NCBI GenBank assembly: GCA_038207625.1
Contig: JBBQZO010000003.1
Coordinates: forward strand, 62,001 to 126,000
Length of the DNA: 64,000 bases
Reading direction: 5' to 3'
From: JBBQZO01 sp038207625
GTDB lineage: Bacteria > Pseudomonadota > Gammaproteobacteria > Burkholderiales > Burkholderiaceae_D
Shown here: one piece after another, positions 1-8,827 of the stretch
How positions within the stretch are numbered: position 1 is the first letter of the stretch
Layout: each line of letters starts with the position of its first letter
Program-made: the position numbers and the translations under genes
The notes under the pieces: generated by a model
Told to the model about the DNA's origin: nothing
What the model saw: only the letters and a program-made list of their open reading frames with translations
Database searches by the model: none

Positions 1-227
1 GCCCCGAGCTGCTGCAAAAACTGAGCGAAAGCGACGCACCGGTCGAGCGCAAACTGATCGCCGACGCGGCGCCGGCAGCCACACTGGAAAAGCTGACGCT
101 GGACGAAAAAACCTTCCGCTACATGCTCAACGACGATGCGATGGCCACCGAAAAACTGGCCGAAGGCATCCGCGCGTTTTGCGCTGACACGGGCAAGCTG
201 CGCCAGATGATCGCCGCAATGCGCTAA
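1..227 (+). CDS. tal: Transaldolase, C-terminal fragment
   Basis: This is the 3' end of a gene cut by the window edge; the reading frame begins at base 3 and about 74 residues are visible. The segment FRYMLNDDAMATEKLAEG, followed by an acidic and hydrophobic helix ending in IAAMR, matches the C-terminus of bacterial class transaldolases as I know them. The enzyme moves a dihydroxyacetone unit between sugar phosphates in the non-oxidative pentose phosphate pathway in the cytosol. The catalytic lysine lies upstream, outside the window. A perfect 10-bp hairpin follows seven bases after the stop. The family call rests only on this C-terminal segment. Confidence 0.8.
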   Translation, partial: PELLQKLSESDAPVERKLIADAAPAATLEKLTLDEKTFRYMLNDDAMATEKLAEGIRAFCADTGKLRQMIAAMR

Positions 228-233
228 TCAACA

Positions 234-260
234 GCGCGGGCCGTGCAATGCGGCCCGCGC
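234..260 (+). terminator. Hairpin downstream of tal
   Basis: A perfect 10-bp stem (GCGCGGGCCG pairing with CGGCCCGCGC) encloses a 7-base loop, starting seven bases after the tal stop codon. No T-tract follows, so termination is inferred only from position and stem strength. Confidence 0.45.
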
Positions 261-420
261 GACTGTGTCGAAGCATCCGCGCGCAGTGCGCGCCATGCGC
301 CGCCTGCCTCGTCCACTTCCTGCCCAGTTCCGTCTCATTTCCCAGGCGTCCCCCTGTGCCCTCGTTCCCCTGCCGCCCCCCCCATTTTCAGCACAAAACC
401 GCGCTTGCCGCACTGACTTA

Positions 421-445
421 AATACACAAATCAGTAGCCTGTATT
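421..445. promoter_or_regulatory. Possible operator upstream of the efflux operon
   Basis: The inverted repeat AATACA - 13 bases - TGTATT sits in the only AT-rich part of the region upstream of the RND operon. Repressor sites of TetR or MarR type in front of efflux operons often look like this, but no regulator gene is adjacent. The assignment is weak. Confidence 0.25.
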
Positions 446-562
446 ACAATTCGATGGCGTTGCATCAGCGTCTGTTGTTCCGTCTCGCCCGATTCCTCCG
501 CCATTGCGTCCTCCTGGCGGTCCACGCAACCGAATGACGCCCCTATTTTTTTCGAGACTTCC

Positions 563-1849
563 ATGCGAACAGTTCCTCGTTACGCCGCACTTTGCGCCGC
601 CATCCTCACTTTGCTTGGCGCCTGTGGCGACAAGACTGGCGGCGCCGCGCCGGGCGGTGCACCGCCACCGCCGACCGTCGGCGTGGTCACCGTGTCCAGT
701 GGCGCGCTGACCCTCACCACCGATCTGCCAGGCAGGCTGGAAGCGTCGCGCACGGCCCAAGTGCGCGCGCGCACTGCCGGCATCGTGCTGCAGCGGGCGT
801 TTGCCGAAGGCGGCGAGGTGAAAGCGGGTGCCCTGCTGTTTCGCATCGATCCGGCCAGCTATCAGGCCACCTATGCCAGCACCCAGGCCAGCGTGGCCAA
901 GGCCGAGGCGAATCTGGCCCAGGCCAACCTGAAGGCGAAGCGCTTCAAGCCGCTGTTTGACGCCAGCGCCGTCAGCGCACAGGAATACGACGACGCCGTC
1001 ACGGCGCAAAAACAAGCGGGCGCCGAGCTGGCCAGCGCGCAGGCGGCGCGTCAAAGTGCCGCGATTAATCTGGCCTACACCAGCGTGACGGCACCGATCG
1101 GCGGGCGCATCGGACGCGCGCTGGTCACCGAAGGCGCGCTGGTCGGCCAGGGCGAGGCGACCCCGTTGGCCACCATCTCGCAGCTCGATCCGATCTATGT
1201 GACGATGACCCAGTCGGCCGGCGAACTGCTGCGCTTGCGCCGCGCGCTGGCCAGCGGTCAGCTGAAAACTGCCGGCGCCGGCCAGGCCAAGGTCAGTCTG
1301 GTGACCGAGGACGGCCAGCTGTATCCGCAAACGGGCAAGCTGCTGTTCTCCGATATCACGGTCGACGAAAGCTCGGGCGCGATTTCGATGCGCGCCGAAT
1401 TTCCCAATCACGAGCGCACGCTGTTGCCGGGCATGTACGTGCGCGCCCGCCTCGAGCAAGCGGTCAAGGAAGCCGCCATCACGGTGCCACAGCAGGCCGT
1501 GGTGCGCAATCCCGAAGGGGCATCCGTGCTGGTGGTCGGCGCCGACAACAAGGTGGTGCCGCGCACCGTCGTGGCCGACACGGCGCAGGGCGACAGCTGG
1601 ATCATCAGCAGCGGTCTGGTCGGCGGCGAGCGGGTGATCGTCGAAGGGCTGCAAAAGGCCAAGCCGGGCAGCGTCGTCAAGCCGGTGCCATGGCAGCCGG
1701 GCGCCGCCGCGGGTGCTTTTGCGTCCGCCGCGGTGCCGGCGAGCACCGCCGCGCAAGCGTCAGCGAGCGCACCTGCACCGGCGCCCGCATCCGCGCCTGC
1801 ACCGGCGCCCGCATCCGCGCCTGCCGCCGCAGCAAAATCCACGCACTAG
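563..1849 (+). CDS. RND efflux periplasmic adaptor (AcrA/MexA type)
   Basis: This 428-residue protein is the membrane-fusion subunit of a tripartite drug efflux pump, linking the inner-membrane pump to the outer-membrane channel. Residues 1-21 form a lipoprotein signal with lipobox LGAC, so Cys21 should be lipidated and anchored in the inner membrane. A biotinyl-lipoyl-like half (about 50-90), a coiled-coil hairpin rich in Ala, Gln and Lys (about 95-170) and a beta-barrel domain follow, as is typical for the family. The tail after about residue 375 is low-complexity Ala/Pro, encoded in part by two perfect 24-bp copies at 1772-1819. The pump gene starts 15 bases downstream, so this is the first gene of an operon. 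The substrate cannot be read from the sequence. Confidence 0.9.
   Translation: MRTVPRYAALCAAILTLLGACGDKTGGAAPGGAPPPPTVGVVTVSSGALTLTTDLPGRLEASRTAQVRARTAGIVLQRAFAEGGEVKAGALLFRIDPASYQATYASTQASVAKAEANLAQANLKAKRFKPLFDASAVSAQEYDDAVTAQKQAGAELASAQAARQSAAINLAYTSVTAPIGGRIGRALVTEGALVGQGEATPLATISQLDPIYVTMTQSAGELLRLRRALASGQLKTAGAGQAKVSLVTEDGQLYPQTGKLLFSDITVDESSGAISMRAEFPNHERTLLPGMYVRARLEQAVKEAAITVPQQAVVRNPEGASVLVVGADNKVVPRTVVADTAQGDSWIISSGLVGGERVIVEGLQKAKPGSVVKPVPWQPGAAAGAFASAAVPASTAAQASASAPAPAPASAPAPAPASAPAAAAKSTH
1772..1819 (+). repeat. Tandem 24-bp repeat in the adaptor tail
   Basis: Two identical 24-bp units lie head to tail and the start of a third follows. In frame each encodes PAPAPASA. Copy-number change would lengthen or shorten the disordered C-terminus without shifting the frame. 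Confidence 0.85.
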
Positions 1850-1864
1850 GTCCGGGAGTCCTGA

Positions 1865-4800
1865 ATGGCACAGTTTTTCATCGACCGGCCCGTGTTCGCA
1901 TGGGTGATCGCCCTGTTTATCCTGTTGGGCGGCACGCTGGCGGTGATCAGCCTGCCGGTCGCGCAGTACCCGACCATCGCACCGCCATCGATCGTGATCA
2001 CGGCCAGCTATCCGGGCGCCACCGCCCAGGTGCTCGACGACAGCGTGACCAGTCTGATCGAGCAGGAGATGAACGGCGCCGACGGCCTGCTGTACGTCGA
2101 ATCGCAAAGCGAATCGAACGGCCAGGTCACCATCACCGTCACCTTCCAGCCCGGCACCAATCCTGATCTGGCGGCGGTGGACGTGCAAAACCGCGTCAAG
2201 CGGGTCGAAGCGCGCCTGCCACAGGCGGTCGCGCAGCAAGGCGTGCAGGTCAACAAGGCGCGCAGCAACATCCTGATGTTTGTCGGCCTGTCCTCGACCG
2301 ATCCGAAGATCGACCCGATCGCGCTGGGCGACTATTTGTCGCGCAACGTCGTCAATGAACTCAAGCGCCTGCCCGGCGTGGGCCAGGCGCAGTTGTTCGG
2401 CACCGAGCGCGCAATGCGCGTGTGGATCGACCCGGCCAAACTGATCGGCTACAAACTCACCTCCAGCGACGTCGTCAACGCGATCCGCGCGCAGAACGCC
2501 AACGTGGCCTCGGGCACGCTGGGCGATTTGCCCGCCCCTGGCAGCCAGACCATTTCGGCGCCGGTGGTGGTAACGGGCCAGTTGTCCACGCCCGAGGAAT
2601 TCGGCAAGGTGGTGTTGCGCGCCAATCCGGACGGCTCGAGCGTGCGCCTGTCCGACGTGGCGCGCATCGCGTTGGGTGGGCAAAGCTACGGCATCAGCGC
2701 GCGCCTGGACGGCAAGCCCTTCTCGGCCGTCGCGGTGCAGCAGTCCTTGACCGGCAATGCACTGGCCACCGCCACCGCGGTGCGCACAAAAATGGACGAG
2801 CTGGCCAAGTTCTTCCCGCCGGGCGTGAAGTACACGATCCCGTACGACACCTCGCTGTTCGTCAAGATCTCGATCGAGGAAGTGGTCAAGACGCTGCTCG
2901 AGGCGGTGGTGCTGGTATTCCTGGTGATGTACCTGTTCCTGCAAAACCTGCGCTACACATTGATCCCCACCATCGTGGTGCCGGTGGCACTGATGGGCAC
3001 CTTCGCAGCGATGTCGATGTTCGGTTTTTCGATCAACGTGCTGACCATGTTCGGCATGGTGCTGGCGATCGGCATCCTGGTCGATGACGCCATCGTGGTA
3101 GTCGAAAACGTCGAGCGCATCATGAGCGAGGAAGGCCTGTCGCCACGCGACGCCACCCGCAAAGCGATGGGCCAGATCACCGGCGCCATCATCGGCATCA
3201 CGCTGGTGCTGGTGGCGGTGTTCATCCCGATGGCGTTTTTCGGCGGCGCCGTGGGCGCGATCTACCGCCAGTTTTCGCTGTCGATGGTGTCGGCCATGCT
3301 GTTCTCGGCGCTGATGGCGCTGACGCTCACGCCGGCCCTGTGCGCGACCATTCTGAAACCGGTCGAAGCGGGACACCACATCGAGAAGAAGGGCTTTTTC
3401 GGCTGGTTCAACCGCGTGTTCGCGCGCACCGCGACCGGTTATCAGGGCGTGATCGCCAAGATACTGGCGCGTACCGGACGCTTCCTGGTGGTGTTTGCGC
3501 TGATCCTGGTGTGCGTCGGCTGGCTGTACCATCGCCTGCCCTCGTCATTCCTGCCCAACGAAGATCAAGGCTACCTGCTGACCAACGTGCAGTTGCCAGC
3601 CGGCGCCTCGACCAGCCGCACGGTGGCGGTACTCAACAAGGTGGAAGACTATTTCAAGAACACTCCCGGCGTGGCGCGCACCATCGGCGTGGCCGGTTTC
3701 AGCTTCTCCGGCAACGGCCAGAACGCCGGCCTGGTGTTCGTGCCGCTGATCGACTGGAGCAAACGCGGCGCCGACGAATCGGCCAGCGCGATCGCCGGCA
3801 AGGCGTTCGGTGCGCTGTCGGGCATCCCCGATGCGATCGTCTACCCGCTCAGCCCTCCGCCGATCCGCGAACTCGGTAACGCCACCGGCGTGACGCTGCG
3901 TCTGCAGGACCGCGCCGGACTGGGACACACGGCGCTGCTGAACGCGCGCAACCAACTACTGGGCATGGCGGGCAAGAGCACTATCCTGAAAGGCGTGCGT
4001 CCGGAAGGCCTGGAAGACGCGCCGCAGCTGCAGCTTGACATCGACCGCGACAAGGCCAACGCGCTGGGGGTGTCGTTCGCCGACATCAACAGCATGCTGT
4101 CGAACGCGCTCGGCTCGGCCTATGTCAACGACTTCGCCAGCAGCGGACGCCAGCAACGCGTGATCCTGCAGGCCGACGCGCCGCAGCGCCTGCAGCCGGA
4201 AGACCTGCTCAGGCTGAACGTGCGCAGCGCAAATGGCACGATGGTGCCGTTCTCGTCATTTGTGCGCTCGCACTGGATCGTCGGACCGGTTCAGCTGGTG
4301 CGCTACAACGGCTACCCGGCCATCAAGTTGTCCGGCGACGCCGCCCCCGGGCGCAGCACCGGCGAGGCGATGGCCGAGATGGAACGCCTGGTAGGCCAGC
4401 TGCCCACCGGGATCGGCTTGGAATGGACCGGCCAGTCGTATGAAGAGCGCACCTCCGGCTCGCAGGCGCCGGCGCTGTTCGCGCTGTCGCTGCTGGCCGC
4501 CTTCCTGGTGCTGGCCGCGCTGTACGAGAGCGCCACGATTCCGATTTCGGTGCTGCTGGTGGTGCCGCTGGGGATCCTCGGCGCGCTGCTGGGCGCGACC
4601 ATGCGCGGCATGCCCAACGACGTCTACTTCAAGGTTGGCCTGATCGCCATTATTGGCCTGTCGTCGAAGAATGCGATTTTGATCATCGAGTTTGCCAAGG
4701 ACCTGCAAGCACAGGGTAAAGGGCTGATCGAAGCCACGTTGGAGGCGGTGCATCTGCGCTTTCGCCCGATTCTGATGACGTCGCTGGCCTTCATCCTCGG

Positions 4801-5014
4801 CGTGCTGCCGCTGGTGATCGCCACCGGCGCCGGTTCGGCCAGCCAGCGCGCAATCGGCACCGGTGTGATGGGCGGCATGATCACGGCGACGGTGCTGGCG
4901 GTGTTTCTGGTGCCGGTATTTTTCGTCGTGATCCGCAAGATCTTCAAGGGCAGCGAGCGCCAGCGCCGACTGGCCGCGCATGAACTGAACACCCCAGCGG
5001 AGAAACAACCATGA
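1865..5014 (+). CDS. RND multidrug efflux pump, inner-membrane subunit (HAE1/AcrB type)
   Basis: This is a 1049-residue proton-driven pump of the hydrophobe/amphiphile efflux-1 family, close in length to AcrB. The N-terminus MAQFFIDRPVFAWVIAL is the usual first transmembrane helix with its preceding motif. Two periplasmic porter loops separate two sets of six transmembrane helices. The proton-relay aspartates are present at 407-408 in GILVDDAIVVVENVER. A second internal motif, GLSSKNAILIIEFAKD, lies near 930. The start is supported by the family-typical N-terminus. The stop overlaps the next gene by four bases (ATGA), so pump and channel are probably translationally coupled. The subunit is inferred to work with the adaptor and channel encoded beside it. 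Confidence 0.95.
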   Translation: MAQFFIDRPVFAWVIALFILLGGTLAVISLPVAQYPTIAPPSIVITASYPGATAQVLDDSVTSLIEQEMNGADGLLYVESQSESNGQVTITVTFQPGTNPDLAAVDVQNRVKRVEARLPQAVAQQGVQVNKARSNILMFVGLSSTDPKIDPIALGDYLSRNVVNELKRLPGVGQAQLFGTERAMRVWIDPAKLIGYKLTSSDVVNAIRAQNANVASGTLGDLPAPGSQTISAPVVVTGQLSTPEEFGKVVLRANPDGSSVRLSDVARIALGGQSYGISARLDGKPFSAVAVQQSLTGNALATATAVRTKMDELAKFFPPGVKYTIPYDTSLFVKISIEEVVKTLLEAVVLVFLVMYLFLQNLRYTLIPTIVVPVALMGTFAAMSMFGFSINVLTMFGMVLAIGILVDDAIVVVENVERIMSEEGLSPRDATRKAMGQITGAIIGITLVLVAVFIPMAFFGGAVGAIYRQFSLSMVSAMLFSALMALTLTPALCATILKPVEAGHHIEKKGFFGWFNRVFARTATGYQGVIAKILARTGRFLVVFALILVCVGWLYHRLPSSFLPNEDQGYLLTNVQLPAGASTSRTVAVLNKVEDYFKNTPGVARTIGVAGFSFSGNGQNAGLVFVPLIDWSKRGADESASAIAGKAFGALSGIPDAIVYPLSPPPIRELGNATGVTLRLQDRAGLGHTALLNARNQLLGMAGKSTILKGVRPEGLEDAPQLQLDIDRDKANALGVSFADINSMLSNALGSAYVNDFASSGRQQRVILQADAPQRLQPEDLLRLNVRSANGTMVPFSSFVRSHWIVGPVQLVRYNGYPAIKLSGDAAPGRSTGEAMAEMERLVGQLPTGIGLEWTGQSYEERTSGSQAPALFALSLLAAFLVLAALYESATIPISVLLVVPLGILGALLGATMRGMPNDVYFKVGLIAIIGLSSKNAILIIEFAKDLQAQGKGLIEATLEAVHLRFRPILMTSLAFILGVLPLVIATGAGSASQRAIGTGVMGGMITATVLAVFLVPVFFVVIRKIFKGSERQRRLAAHELNTPAEKQP

Positions 5015-6477
5015 TCAAGACACTGACGAGCGTACTGCTGCTTGCCGGCGTCGTGTCGGGCTGCTCGATGGCGCCGACCTATCAGCGCCCCGACGCGCCG
5101 ATCGCCACCGCCTACGCGTCGACCGACACGGCCGGCTCCGCGCGCGCGGCGTTCGACACCGGCTGGCGCGACTATTTCACCGATCCGCAGCTGCAAGCGC
5201 TGATCGGCGCCGCGCTGGCCAACAACCGCGACCTGCGCAGCGCCGCGCTGCGCATCGACGAAGCACGCGCTCAGTACAACATCAGCTCGGCCGACCGCCT
5301 GCCCACCGTCAATGCCAGCCTGTCCGGTACACGCGCGCGCGTACCGGCCGACCAGTCGGCCAGCGGCAACCCGGTGCTCGGCAATCGCTTCGACGCTGGC
5401 CTCGGCCTGAGCGCCTTCGAACTGGATTTTTTCGGACGCGTGCGCAGTCTGAACGACGCCGCGCTGGCGCTGTATCTGGCCAGCGAAGAAGCGCGCAACA
5501 GCGCCCAAATCAGCCTGGTCGCCGAAGTGGCCAAAGCCTACCTGTCCGAACGGGCGTTCGCCGAACAACTGGCGCTGGCCCAGCAGACGCTGGACGGGCG
5601 CCAGCGCACCTTCGATCTGACCAAGAAACGCCTTGACGTGGGCGCCTCGTCGCGTCTGGATCTGCGCCAAAACGAAACGCTGCTCCAGTCGGCCCGCGTG
5701 GCCGCGCTGACGCTGGCGCGCCAGCGCGCCCAGGCCAACAACGCGCTGACCCTGCTGGTCGGCCAGCCCTCGTCAGGTGCGCCAAACCCAGCTGCGGCCG
5801 CTGCCTCAAGTGCGGCAACGAGCGGCGCACCAAACACACTCGCTGGCGCCGTTGCGACAAGCGCGCTGTCGGACGCCACACTTGACGCGATGAGCGCGCT
5901 GCCGGCCGGTCTGCCGTCGGAGCTGCTGACGCGCCGGCCCGACATCAAGGCGGCCGAACAACGCCTGAAAGCGGCCAACGCCAACATCGGTGCGGCGCGC
6001 GCCGCGTTTTTTCCGCGCATCGCGCTGACCGCCAACCTGGGCAGCAGCAGCCCGACGCTGTCGGGCCTGTTCGGGGCCAACACCGGCAGCTGGCTGTTTT
6101 CGCCGCAAATGCTGCTGCCAATCTTCGATGCTGGCCGCAACAGCGCCAATCTGAGCCTGGCCCAGGTGCGCAAAAACATCGCCATCGCCGACTATGAAAA
6201 AACCATCCAGAGCGCGTTTCGTGACGTCGCCGACGCCTTGGCCGCGCGCGACTACCTGGGCGACCAGGTGGCCGCCCAGCGCGCCGTGCAAGAGGCCCAG
6301 GCCGAGCGCCTGAAGCTGCTGACACTGCGCTTCGACAACGGCGTGGCCAGCTCGCTCGACGTGCTCGACGCCCAGCGTGAACTGTTCGCGGCCGAGCAAG
6401 CGCTGGTGCAAGCACGCCTGCTGCGCGCCAGCAGCGCGATCGACCTGTACCGCGCCCTCGGCGGCGGCCTCCATTAA
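5011..6477 (+). CDS. RND efflux outer-membrane channel (NodT/OprM family)
   Basis: This 488-residue outer-membrane factor forms the exit duct of the tripartite pump. The first 18 residues are a lipoprotein signal with lipobox VSGC, giving a lipidated Cys18. Two outer-membrane-efflux repeats follow, each built of long helices; the first spans about residues 60-245 and the second about 300-480. Between them is an Ala/Ser/Gly-rich insert (about 255-290) that looks like a linker. The gene overlaps the pump gene by four bases. Its stop codon abuts the left arm of the nested inverted repeat at 6476-6643, which may end the operon transcript. Confidence 0.92.
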   Translation: MIKTLTSVLLLAGVVSGCSMAPTYQRPDAPIATAYASTDTAGSARAAFDTGWRDYFTDPQLQALIGAALANNRDLRSAALRIDEARAQYNISSADRLPTVNASLSGTRARVPADQSASGNPVLGNRFDAGLGLSAFELDFFGRVRSLNDAALALYLASEEARNSAQISLVAEVAKAYLSERAFAEQLALAQQTLDGRQRTFDLTKKRLDVGASSRLDLRQNETLLQSARVAALTLARQRAQANNALTLLVGQPSSGAPNPAAAAASSAATSGAPNTLAGAVATSALSDATLDAMSALPAGLPSELLTRRPDIKAAEQRLKAANANIGAARAAFFPRIALTANLGSSSPTLSGLFGANTGSWLFSPQMLLPIFDAGRNSANLSLAQVRKNIAIADYEKTIQSAFRDVADALAARDYLGDQVAAQRAVQEAQAERLKLLTLRFDNGVASSLDVLDAQRELFAAEQALVQARLLRASSAIDLYRALGGGLH

Positions 6478-6643
6478 ATAGGGTCAGAGTCGAATTGTTT
6501 GGAACATTCCCGAGCAAACAGCAAAAAACAATGAGGGTCGGCGTTGAATTGATAGGAAATATTTCAAATCAATTCAACGCTGACCCTCATTAATTTGTGA
6601 ACCAGCTGAAAAGTTTCAAATTAATTCTACTCTGACCCTATTT
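6476..6643. repeat. Nested inverted-repeat (REP-like) element between convergent genes
   Basis: Two inverted repeats are nested. The outer arms are 6476-6496 and 6623-6643 (21 bases, one mismatch) and contain AGGGTCAGAGTCGAATT and its complement. The inner arms are 6530-6553 and 6568-6591 (24 bases, one mismatch that becomes a G-U pair in RNA), with core TGAGGGTCGGCGTTGAATTG, around a 14-base loop that contains the palindrome GAAATATTTC. The element fills the whole space between the efflux operon stop and the hemW stop on the opposite strand. The GGGTCAGAG core resembles repeats I associate with REP/RAYT families, but no transposase gene is nearby. It could act as a two-way terminator. Confidence 0.8.
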
Positions 6644-6647
6644 GTTT

Positions 6648-7883
6648 TTAGTCGGTCAGGAACATCTGCTGCAGGTCGTTGAGGAAGCGCTGGCCCAACT
6701 CGGTCGGCTTGATCAGCTTGTGGTCGCGGTACAGCAAACCTTTCGCTTCGGCTTCATTCAGCGTCTTGTCGATCGCGTTGATCGGCATGCCGGTGCGTTC
6801 GCCGAACAGGTTGGGCTCGAAGCCGTCGGTCAGGCGCAGCGCGTTGAGCATGAACTCGAAGCCCATGTCGGCGCGGCCGATTTCGGTTTCTTCCTGCACC
6901 GGATTGCCGGCACGCGCGTGCTCCATGTACGCTTTCGGATTCTTGTAGCGCGCCTGGCGCAGCACCCGGTGCGGGAACGACAGCTTGGAGTGCGCGCCCG
7001 CGCCAATCCCTAGATAATCGCCGAACTCCCAGTAGTTCAGGTTGTGGCGCGCCTGGCGCTTGGGTTGCGCGTACGCCGACACTTCGTATTGGCCGTAACC
7101 GGCCGCCGCCGTCTCGCTGGCGATCATGTCTTGCATGTCGGCGCTGGCGTCGTCGTCCGGCACCACCGGCGGATACTTGGCGAACAGCGTGTTTGGCTCA
7201 AGCGTCAAGTGGTACAGCGACAGGTGCGGCGGCGCGAAGCTGAACGCGGTGTCCAGATCGCGCTTGGCCTCGGCCAGCGTTTGCGACGGTAGCGCGTACA
7301 TCAGGTCGAGGTTGAAATTGTCGAAGTTGGCCTGGGCGATTTCGATCGCGCGACGCGCTTCATCACCGTCGTGGATACGGCCAAGCGCTTTCAGGTGCAG
7401 CGAATTGAAGCTCTGGATGCCGATCGACAGGCGGTTGATGCCGCTGGCGCGAAACGATTTGAATTTCTCCGCTTCGAACGTGCCGGGGTTCGCTTCCATC
7501 GTGATTTCGACTGCACCATCGAGCGGCAGCAGCGTGCGCACGTCCGACAGCAAGCGGTCCAAACCTTTGGCCGACATCAGGCTGGGCGTGCCGCCGCCGA
7601 TGAAAATGGTGTAGATCTTGCGGCCCCAGATCAGCGGCAGCGCCTGTTCCAGGTCCAGCCGCACGGCGGCCAGGTATTCTTCTTCCGGCATCTCGCCGCG
7701 CGCCTCGTGCGAATTGAAATCGCAGTAGGGGCACTTCTTCACGCACCACGGAAAATGAATGTACAGCGACAGTGGCGGCAGCGCTGTCAGATTCAGCGCG
7801 CCCGGTTGCAGATACTGCAGCGCGCTGGTGGCCGGCGAGGTGGCGGCCGGTTTGGTGGCGCCGACCAGTTTGATGGGAATCAT
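6648..7883 (-). CDS. hemW: HemW-type radical SAM heme chaperone
   Basis: This 411-residue protein is related to oxygen-independent coproporphyrinogen oxidase. The radical-SAM cluster motif CxxxCxxC is at Cys47, Cys51 and Cys54 in FPWCVKKCPYCDF. A glycine-rich SAM-binding segment, FIGGGTPS, follows. The fourth cysteine of true HemN (CxxxCxxCxC) is absent, and the HemW signature HNLNYW is present in the C-terminal half. These features favour HemW, which binds heme and delivers it to heme proteins, over a porphyrin-synthesis enzyme. Family knowledge supplies the function; the motifs are seen directly. The start codon overlaps the rdgB stop by four bases, so the two are coupled. Confidence 0.9.
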   Translation of the reverse strand: MIPIKLVGATKPAATSPATSALQYLQPGALNLTALPPLSLYIHFPWCVKKCPYCDFNSHEARGEMPEEEYLAAVRLDLEQALPLIWGRKIYTIFIGGGTPSLMSAKGLDRLLSDVRTLLPLDGAVEITMEANPGTFEAEKFKSFRASGINRLSIGIQSFNSLHLKALGRIHDGDEARRAIEIAQANFDNFNLDLMYALPSQTLAEAKRDLDTAFSFAPPHLSLYHLTLEPNTLFAKYPPVVPDDDASADMQDMIASETAAAGYGQYEVSAYAQPKRQARHNLNYWEFGDYLGIGAGAHSKLSFPHRVLRQARYKNPKAYMEHARAGNPVQEETEIGRADMGFEFMLNALRLTDGFEPNLFGERTGMPINAIDKTLNEAEAKGLLYRDHKLIKPTELGQRFLNDLQQMFLTD

Positions 7884-8464
7884 CGTAGCTTCTCGACCAG
7901 ATGCCGCAGCGCCTGGCCGCGGTGCGACAGCGCGTTTTTCTCCAGCGCGCTCAGCTCGGCGGCGCAGCGGCCCAGCGACGGCAGCCAGAAATGGGGATCG
8001 TAGCCGAAGCCGCCCTGCCCGCGCGGCGTCGCCACGATCTCGCCTTTCCAGCGCCCGTCCGCGATCACCGGCTGCGGATCATCGGCGTGGCGCACGTACA
8101 CCAGCACGCAGTAGTAATAGGCCGATTTGTCGGCGTGCGCGGCCAGGTCGGCCACCAGTTTTTCGTTGTTGCGCGCGTCCGACTTGGGTTCGCCCGCGAA
8201 GCGCGCCGACCACACGCCGGGCGCGCCACCGAGCGCGTTGACGCACACGCCGGAGTCGTCGGCCAGCGCCGGCAAGCCGGTCAGGCGCGCGGCGTGGCGC
8301 GCTTTTTCAAGCGCGTTTTCAACAAAAGTGGCAAACGGTTCGTCCGCCTCGGGCACGTTAAATTCGCCCTGCGGGTGCAGCTCGAAGCCAAGCGGCGCAA
8401 GGATGTCGCTAAATTCTCTCAGCTTGCCGGCGTTGTTCGAGGCAAGGATCAGGCGTTGGGTCAT
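7880..8464 (-). CDS. rdgB: XTP/dITP diphosphatase RdgB (Ham1 family)
   Basis: This 194-residue housekeeping enzyme hydrolyses non-canonical purine nucleoside triphosphates (dITP, XTP) to monophosphates and keeps them out of DNA. The N-terminal ILASNNAGKLREF, the central ADDSGVCVNALGG with the metal-binding aspartates and the C-terminal GGFGYDPHF are the family motifs. The frame is open further upstream to 8617, but the ATG at 8464 was chosen because it places the conserved N-terminus four residues in, as in family members. The stop overlaps the hemW start by four bases. The pair forms a small operon whose promoter should lie just upstream of 8464. Confidence 0.92.
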   Translation of the reverse strand: MTQRLILASNNAGKLREFSDILAPLGFELHPQGEFNVPEADEPFATFVENALEKARHAARLTGLPALADDSGVCVNALGGAPGVWSARFAGEPKSDARNNEKLVADLAAHADKSAYYYCVLVYVRHADDPQPVIADGRWKGEIVATPRGQGGFGYDPHFWLPSLGRCAAELSALEKNALSHRGQALRHLVEKLR

Positions 8465-8827
8465 GAATGGGTACAGTGTCGTCAAGGGTGTGGCGGCGCG
8501 GCGCCAGGTGCCGCGCCGTTTCAGGTGACGCCATTGTAAACCTTTCGGGCGGCGCGCCCAACTTGCCCTCCACGGCAGGGTTCCCACTTCGGAGTTGACA
8601 AGGCCCGTGCCACGCATCGCGCGGGACGGGCCTGTTCAATTGCATGCTGCATGCTGCGTATTGCGTATTGCTTGGTGCCTGATGCGTGATGCGTGATGCA
8701 TCCTGCTCGATGCGCGATGCGTGCCGCGCAATTCCTGCTGCGCGATGCGTGCTGCGTGCCGCGCGATTCCTGCTGCGCGACGCGTGCTGCCCGCCTTAGC
8801 TGATATGGCAACCGCGCCACGCCATCG
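8465..8827. other. Intergenic region dominated by a heptamer array
   Basis: This 363-bp stretch lies between rdgB and the DJ-1/PfpI gene. The first 175 bases should hold the rdgB promoter, though I see no clear -35/-10 pair. Most of the remainder (8641-8794) is the 7-bp repeat array listed separately. ORFs running through it carry the repeat signature and are not convincing genes. Confidence 0.6.
8641..8794. repeat. 22-unit heptamer tandem array
   Basis: The 154 bases divide without remainder into 22 units of seven bases. Most are variants of TGCGTGA, TGCGTGC or TGCGCGA, with others such as TGCATGC and TTCCTGC. There is also a second-order period: the four units TGCGTGC, CGCGCAA, TTCCTGC, TGCGCGA recur five units later with one base changed. 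It is not a CRISPR array because there are no unique spacers. A related array in opposite orientation lies at 19071-19126. Confidence 0.85.

Larger units (their letters stand above)
228..562. other. Intergenic region between tal and the efflux operon
   Basis: This 335-bp stretch holds the tal hairpin, a C-rich stretch around 365-385 and an AT-richer segment at 410-452 that probably contains the efflux promoter. Short ORFs on both strands look like noise. I see no gene here. Confidence 0.5.

Noticed and set aside
1760..3532. A 590-residue open frame antisense to the RND pump gene
   Set aside because: It is a shadow of GC-rich coding sequence: Arg/His/Gln-rich translation, no family motif, and the pump gene on the other strand is certain.
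8641..8794. The heptamer array as a CRISPR array or as coding sequence
   Set aside because: There are no unique spacers and no cas genes. Translated frames only show the repeat period and lack a ribosome site.
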